Source of the DNA: Shinisaurus crocodilurus
Lineage: Eukaryota > Chordata > Lepidosauria > Squamata > Shinisauridae
NCBI GenBank assembly: GCA_021292165.1
Contig: CM037879.1
Location: forward strand, 116,323,359 to 116,387,358
Direction of reading: 5' to 3'
DNA: 64,000 nt
Position 1 is the first letter of the stretch. Every line of letters begins with the position of its first letter. Made by a program: the position numbers and the translations under genes. The notes under the pieces were generated by a model. The model was not told where the DNA came from and searched no databases. It was given only the letters and a program-made list of their open reading frames with translations. Below are positions 58,487-64,000 of this stretch, in pieces.

Positions 58487-58640
58487 CATTTGCTAAGTTC
58501 TAAATGACCTTACATTTCTTTAAAGTCATATGAGAGAGAAAATATGACTTTAAAGAAATGTAAGGTCATATATATATATATATATATATGAGAAAATATG
58601 ACTTTAAAGAAATGTAAGGTCATTTAGAACTTAGCAAATG
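58487..58640. repeat. Perfect 45-bp inverted repeat with an internal third copy and (TA)n
   Basis: Left arm 58487-58531 and right arm 58596-58640 are perfect reverse complements (45 of 45). Between them 58542-58570 repeats the first 29 bases of the right arm in the same orientation, followed by a TA run to about 58589. The arrangement is arm, inverse partial arm, TA array, inverse full arm. Confidence 0.93.
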
Positions 58641-59280
58641 GAAAAACTCCATATACACCATTTTGACTGCCTAAAAAGAACATAGAGTATTTTCAAAATT
58701 ATCTAATGCATTCCAAGTTATTCCAAATAGAAGTTACTAAATAGCTAAACAATTAGAGTGAAAATGGGTCATAAAAAAACCTTTTAAACTAATTGAAAAC
58801 ATCATAACATTACCCTCTATGACAACCATGGACTTTAAAAAAGCAGCAAAACATGCAGTGTTTGGCAAGCAACTTTTATTTTAAAATCTCTCCCACCCAA
58901 CAGTTTAATGCCTTCCAAATGTCTTTCCTATGTCTCTTCTGTCTTTTCCCAATCAAGAGCTTTCCTCCCACAATAACACATTGGGGCTATCTCCCATTCA
59001 GTTTTGGTGGCTTCTCAGAGTCTTTTATCTATATAGCCAGGTTCAGCAAAGAATTGTGGGCAGTGGGTGACATCGAGTGTTGCATGAGTGGACTTCCACT
59101 TGTGGGACAGAACATCCTCTGTTCCCCCTGCAGGCCCCTTGTGTCCCCCAAATCTGCTCTGGAGGGTCCCCTAAGCCCCTAGGAGAGGTTTGGGGGCAAT
59201 GCAAGGGAGCTGCTCTGCTGATGGATGCTGTTCTTTCAGTGGACAGACACAATTGGATTTAATCTAATATGATTTACAGA
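58641..59280. other. No gene seen; one repeat fragment
   Basis: Unassigned DNA. About 59140-59210 (CCCCCAAATCTGCTCTGGAG) resembles 30403-30425. Confidence 0.55.
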
Positions 59281-59282
59281 GG

Positions 59283-59660
59283 GCGTGTTCACACGACACG
59301 GGAACCGTGGGGGAGCAGAAGTCCCCGCGGTTCCTGTGTTGTGTGAAAGCCGACCGGGGGTGCCCCCGTGGGACGGCCGCGTGCGAACAGCAGGCGGACG
59401 CCCCACGGGGGCCACACAGAGGCGGCAGCCCAGAGTGGCCAGAGCTGCCGCCGCTCCAGCCTGTAGGGGCAAGCGGCTCCTCTGGGCATCCCGGCCCCCC
59501 GCCCCCTAGCGCCGGGAGGCCTGCACTGCGGTGCAGGGACTGCCGTCTCCACCGGGGTCCGCCCACATGCACAGGGCACAGGTCGTCCGCGGTGCCCCGC
59601 CGGACCCCGCAGATCGCCCCGTGGTGCCTCCCCTGCCCGTAGCCTGGGTCATGTGAACCG
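59283..59660. repeat. CpG-rich repeat of the GTTCACACGACAC family
   Basis: It begins GCGTGTTCACACGACACGGG and ends CATGTGAACCGTCCC, an inverted pair. CpG is far denser here than in neighbouring DNA. The GTTCACA ends place it beside the dyad-symmetric family. Long open frames on both strands follow from the GC content and are not genes. Confidence 0.6.
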
Positions 59661-59688
59661 TCCCTGAGAGTCAAACAACACATTATGC

Positions 59689-60011
59689 CAGGGGTCGGCA
59701 ACCATTTTGAGTTGTGGGTACATTTGGCAATTTGAGAAACTGCCCTGGGCACCATCACAAAATGGCTGCCATGGGAAGGCATGTCCAAGGACAAATAACA
59801 TGTCCAAAAGACTGAGCACAAGGCAGAGGTGGAATCTCCTTTGAACCCAGTTTTCAGCACTGATAGAAACCTATTTCACAGCAATCCCAGCTGGCAGTAA
59901 GAAAACGTGCTGATTTTTTTAAAAAGTGGGAGGGATAGGGCACTTAGGCAAGTGACAAGAACAGTGTCTGGGGGGCGTTGATACCCACGGGCACCACGTT
60001 GCCTAACCATG
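59689..60011. mobile_element. hAT-like element with exact 8-bp target duplication
   Basis: The left end is CAGGGGTCGGCAACC; the right end GCCTAACCATG is a decayed counterpart. The flanks CATTATGC at 59681-59688 and 60012-60019 are identical. No transposase; the interior is unremarkable. Confidence 0.88.
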
Positions 60012-60383
60012 CATTATGCGAACCAGATAGCTGAGGCTCCTCTGTTTTTTTACTCTAATGTAAGTGCAGGCAACCCCAATTTGGATCAGTATCACTGCGC
60101 TATGGGAGGGGAGGGTTAAATCTTTCCCCCAGCACTGTATTTTCCCAGAAATCCCCCCCTTGGGGGGCTCTTTTTAAGCAAGGTCTGCATAGGAAGAAAA
60201 AAAAAGTCTCCTATCACTTCTAAGGTAATATGCAAACTGGCTCATGTATAAACTGGCCTTTCATACTCTCAGAATCCACTAATATGGGTGAATCCTAGGC
60301 CATCACCCTTCCTTAGATGCACTGTGGAATGAGATGGCCCTGGATAGAAGAGGCAAAGCTGTTTTTAAAAAGAATAGCATTCC

Positions 60384-60579
60384 AACATATGAAGCTGCCT
60401 TATACTGAGTCCCTTGGTCCATCTAGCCCAGCTATTGGCGACACTGACTGGCAGCGGCTCTCCAGGGTTTCAAGCAGGAGTTTTTCCAGCTCCACCTGGA
60501 GATGCCGGGGATTGAACCTGGGACCTTCTGCATGCAAAGCAAAGCAGATGTTCTGCCACTGAGCCACAGCCCTTCCCCC
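60384..60579 (-). mobile_element. tRNA-derived SINE
   Basis: On the minus strand it starts GGGCTGTGGCTCAGTGGCAG (A box) and has the B-box text AGGTTCAATCC, then CACTGACTGGC-like body sequence ending near GAAGCTGCCTTATACTGAG (plus-strand wording). It resembles an Ala-type tRNA head. It is a different family from the Sauria-type copies. Confidence 0.85.
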
Positions 60580-61064
60580 GTATCTATCCTTATCTACAAA
60601 GGATAGATAGATAAGCAGCTGCTATCTACTGACTGAAAAATGTAAGTACCCCAGCCTAAAAGTGTCCAAATGTTCTCCAGATCATTGCTTCTTTTGACCC
60701 TACCCTTTTGCCTCCCTCCCTCCAATACACGTGCTGACAAAAGTTCCACTTGGAACATTTGGCATATCCCTGCTTTATTGATAAAAGGATGGAGCAACAG
60801 CGACCATATAGCATAGAGCTTTGAGTGAAAGTGAAAAGGGTGAGCCGTACAGGGAACATATCTATTGGAAAAAGTCAAAGTTGTGACCCCCCATATGTTT
60901 CTGCTCAGAGAATATTCTCCAAGGCTACAAAGATATGCGTCTGGGGGTCTGTAGTGTGTACACAGGTGGCAACCAGCAGCCACACAGAGGACTGGCTAGA
61001 GCAAATGTGTAATCACATAGCAGTGCACTCTCTGGACCTAAATGTTCAGAAATAAGGCATGCAA

Positions 61065-61400
61065 TTGGTATAAGGAGGCTTGAGATATACCGTAGCTATA
61101 AACGATAAGTTAACTTGTAATATTAAACTAAAAAGGGGGTTGCATTGTTAAAGCGTAACAATTCTAAAATATATATATGGGGAGTGTTTATAGATTTTGT
61201 TCTGGTAAGAGGGAAAGGGGATATACCTTCTCAAGTTTTATTACAATTTTGGTCTATGAATTAGAATGGTTAAATTAATGAAAAGAAGTATATTAGTTGG
61301 TCCCAGGGTGCGGGATTAACAATGTGTATTTTTGTATTTGTACATGCAGTTGTTTGTTGTATGTTATTATGTTCAAAATCTTAAATAAAAAGAAAGAAAG
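61065..61400 (+). mobile_element. L1-like LINE 3' UTR with exact 11-bp target duplication
   Basis: The insertion is bracketed by AAGGCATGCAA (61054-61064 and 61401-61411). The body matches 12230-12550 of the other L1 copy, for example AGTATATTAGTTGGTCCC, and ends in an AAATAAAAAGAAAGAAAG tail. It is 336 bp, 5'-truncated into the 3' UTR and final codons. Confidence 0.92.
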
Positions 61401-61953
61401 AAGGCATGCAAACCTGTGTGGCTGGCTGTTGCTTTTTTAAAGCTGCGCTCCTTCCTAGAGTTGGAAGACCTAAAGACCGTAGTGCACGCGCTGGTAACTT
61501 CGAGGCTTGACTTCTGCAGTGCGCTGTACATAGGGCTACCTTTGTATCTAGTTCGGAAACTCCAATTGGTGCAAAATATGGCAGCCAGATTGGTCACCGG
61601 TACATCTAGAGGTCCCCATATTACATTGGCTTTAAAAGCATTACACTGGCTACCAATTAGTTTCCGGGTGAAATATAAAGTGTTGGTTATTACCTTTAAA
61701 GCCCTACATGGTTTGGGTCCAGGTTACCTGCAGGATCGCCTTCTCCCATCCCTTCTCCCATACAATCCGCCCCACGCACTTAGGTCCCCTGGAAGGAATT
61801 TACTCCAGTCACATAAACCTTTCCATGCATTGAGATCTGGTGAGTACTGCCCAGAGGACCTTTTCTTCTGCGGCTCCCAGACTGTGGAATAGCCTGCCGG
61901 AGGAGACTCATCAACTGAATAGTCTTTTGGCTTTTAAAAAGGCCATAAAGACC

Positions 61954-63265
61954 ATGGTATCCTATTATTCCGCAAAGGGAGTTGGGAGTTGGGGGCACTG
62001 CGTTGCAGTGATTCCGCTCCTTCCTTTCAGGACAATTTCAGATGGTGCTGCTCGGGGATAAATACTCCTCAAAAAAGGAGCTATTGTATGGAGTCCCTCA
62101 GGGCTCCATTCTGTCCCCGATGCTGTTTAACAGTTATATGAAACCGCTGGGAGAGATCATCAGGAGATTTGGGGCGGGGTGTTACCAGTATGCTGGTGAC
62201 ATCCAAATCTACTTCTCCCTAACTTCATTTTCCAAGGAAGGTATGACTCCTCTGAATGACTGCCTGAGGTCGGTAATGGGCTGGATGAGGGAGAACAAAC
62301 TGAAGTTGAATCCAGGTAAGACTGAGGTGCTCGTCGTGAAAGGTCCTAATTCAGGAATTGAGGTTTGTCAACCAGTTCTAGATGGGGTAGAACTTCCCTT
62401 GAAGGAACAAGTTTATAGCTTGGGGGTACTTCTTGACCCGACCCTACTCCTAGCATCTCAGGTGGAGGCGACAGTGAGAAGTGCCTGTTACCAGCTTCGG
62501 CTGATTCGCCAGCTACGCCCATTCCTGGAATACGTGGACTTAATAATGGTGGTGCACGTGCTGGTAACCTCTAGGCTTGATTTCTGTAATGCGCTTTACT
62601 TGGGGCTGCCTCTATACTTGGTTCGGAAGCTTCAACTAGTACAAAATATGGCGGCCAGGTTGGTCTCCGGGACACCCCGTGGAGACCATATAACACCGGT
62701 CTTAAGATCTTTACACTGGCTGCCAATTTACTTCCGGGCAAAGTATAAAGTGCTGGTTCTTACCTTTAAAAGCCCTACATGGTCTAGGCCCAAGGTACCT
62801 TAGGGAGTGCCTCTTCCCCTATCTTCCACCCCTGCCACTTAAGGTCTCCGGAGGGCCATCTGCTGCAGCTGCCTAATGTGAGACTGGCAGCTACTTGTCA
62901 GAGGCCCTTCTCTTTTGCTGCCCCTCAATTGTGGAATGGCCTGCCACTTGAAGTACGCCTGCTGACTTCTTTGAATGTCTTTAAGCAGGCACTGAAGACT
63001 TTGTTATTTCAGCAGGCCTTCCTTTTATAACATTCTGTCATATTACTATGGAATTTTATTGTTTTTATGGAGTTTTAATGGAATTTTTATACTGTTTTTA
63101 TGGAATTTTAGTGGAATTTTTATGCTGTTTTTGTGTTTGACAGATGTTTTTGTTGTATACTTGTCTGTATTTGATTGTTATTTTGTATGCCACCTAGAGT
63201 AGTGGTATATAGGCGGGATATAAATTGAATAAATAAATAAATATATAAATAAAATAAATAAATAA
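61954..63265 (+). mobile_element. L2-like LINE (inner copy), 5'-truncated in the RT
   Basis: It begins around ATGGTATCCTATTATTCCGC. The open frame 62042-62803 encodes GVPQGSILSPMLFNSYMKPL, YQYAGDIQIYFSL (the catalytic YADD has become YAGD, an inactivating change), LKLNPGKTEVLVVKG, LVTSRLDFCNALYLGLPLYL and VLRSLHWLPIYFRAKYK, then breaks. The 3' UTR has 45-nt tandem-like TATGGAATTTTA repeats (63040-63130) and an AAAT tail. A short ATAAAGAC match at both borders may be the target duplication. Confidence 0.88.
62042..62803 (+). pseudogene. L2-like reverse-transcriptase frame of the inner copy
   Basis: This 253-residue frame holds the palm and thumb part described for the inner copy. It lacks the SAAFDTVDH block (truncated) and has the second catalytic Asp pair weakened to YAGD. 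A frameshift in the final codons (FKSPTWSRPKVP) ends it early; the true continuation is in another frame from about 62770 to 63027. Confidence 0.88.
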
Positions 63266-63428
63266 AGACTGATCTCTTCTGGCAGGCCTACCCAGTGGAA
63301 TCTTAGGAATTTTAGGATATTTTAAAAGTTTTAAGGAACGTTTTAATAATATTTACTATGTTTTAACCAGTTTGTGTGTTTTATATTGTTGTTCCCCGCC
63401 TGGATCCAAGTGGAGAGGCAGGTAAGAA

Positions 63429-63486
<58 letters not shown>

Positions 63487-64000
63487 GAACATAACTGCTA
63501 CATATTTGTGCATTTAGGTTGAGATAGCTCAGAATATTGCATGCATGAATTAATGTTTATTATTTATTTGATGGATTTAAGCTTGTAAATGTGTTTCAAA
63601 TGAACAATAAAAGAGCAAAAAACCTTTACACAGTTTTAGAATGTCACAATATATATATAATAATATATAATATATATATAATATATATTATTATTATTAT
63701 TATTATTATTATACAACAGCAACAACACAGGCCATGACAGCAGGTTTACAATCTCATAGTTCCATCTTATGTATGTTTACATGGATGTAAGTCCCACTGA
63801 GGTCAGTGGAGCTTGCTCTCTAGTATAAGAATACAATTTTATGGATGTCTACTCAGAAGAAAGTTCCACTGAGTTCAATGGGGCTTACTGTTGTTGGTAT
63901 AGGATCGCAGCCTAACTGTGTTTAGGACTTTACCTGTATAGTGTGACTCTATGCATGTTTACTCGGAGGTCAATCTTTCAAAGTTCAATGCACTCCCTAT
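63487..64000. other. No gene seen; simple repeats and a MITE-like remnant
   Basis: A TA/TTA array lies at 63650-63715. From 63760 on the words GTAAGTCCCACTGAGGTCAG and CTCAGAAGAAAGTTCCACTG are decayed forms of the foldback MITE centre seen at 33880-33920. The window ends inside this remnant. Confidence 0.6.

Larger units (their letters stand above)
61412..63486 (+). mobile_element. L2-like LINE (outer copy) split by a nested L2-like copy
   Basis: The first part (61425-61953) encodes LVTSRLDFCSALYIGLPLYL, LQLVQNMAARLVTG and LALKALHWLPISFRVK, ending at FKKAIKT. The text resumes at about 63266 with AAAGACTGATCTCTTCTGGC, continuing the same protein end (KTDLFWQAY, then a stop), followed by the 3' UTR and an AAT array (63428-63486). 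The inner copy at 61954-63265 sits exactly in that gap. Confidence 0.88.

Noticed and set aside
59264..59860. A 198-residue minus-strand protein and overlapping frames
   Set aside because: They arise from GC-rich repeat DNA where stops are rare; overlapping frames on both strands are equally open and none has a motif.
29341..63715. CRISPR array or other prokaryotic repeat system
   Set aside because: Repeats here are simple microsatellites or dispersed transposons; there are no regularly spaced direct repeats with unique spacers and the DNA is vertebrate.
18629..64000. A second host gene such as MCHR2 downstream of SIM1
   Set aside because: MCHR2 is the neighbour on this side in mammals, but no seven-helix receptor exon or other conserved exon was found in any frame.

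Overview
The window is vertebrate nuclear DNA, almost certainly from a squamate reptile. It holds split exons with GT/AG introns, low coding density, CR1, L2-like and L1-like LINE remnants, tRNA-derived SINEs of the Sauria type, many short hAT-like elements with 8-bp target duplications, and long (CT), (CA) and (AAT) microsatellites. Nothing in it is bacterial or plasmid-like. Calls rest on reading the sequence and recalled family features; no database search was run.

The one host gene is SIM1 (single-minded 1), a bHLH-PAS transcription factor, on the + strand. Only its last three coding exons are here: 6580-6745, 13607-14012 and 17892-18628. They carry the end of the PAS-side linker, a basic nuclear-localisation stretch and the whole single-minded C-terminal region, about 435 residues, ending in a stop at 18626-18628. 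The bHLH and PAS exons must lie upstream, so 1-6579 is intron. The 3' UTR begins at 18629; its end is not resolved.

From about 20 kb to 64 kb I see no further host gene. This is intergenic or very distal 3' UTR sequence made of repeats and unassigned stretches. Main repeat landmarks: a CR1 copy (4140-5075); a dyad-symmetric repeat split by an L1 3' end with a 14-bp target duplication (11184-12675); a Tigger-like element (15730-15979); a cluster of hAT-like MITEs (16.9-17.7 kb and 28.8-29.1 kb); a 4.4-kb composite hAT-like element (35166-39572) containing a long L2-like LINE copy and a probable solo LTR; a palindrome-rich repeat belt (45.6-48.2 kb); an L2-like copy split at its YADD catalytic motif by a GACTCG-rich hAT-like element (54950-56820); and an L2-like LINE nested inside another L2-like LINE (61412-63486).

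The least ordinary observations are two copies of a chimeric SINE joining a 5S rRNA-derived head to a CR1-type tail (764-936 and 39830-39996), two near-perfect long hairpins (5486-5590 and 58487-58640), and a recurring dyad-symmetric repeat family. The quiet, repeat-poor interval around 48.6-52.0 kb downstream of SIM1 is a place to look for conserved regulatory DNA; that is inference only.
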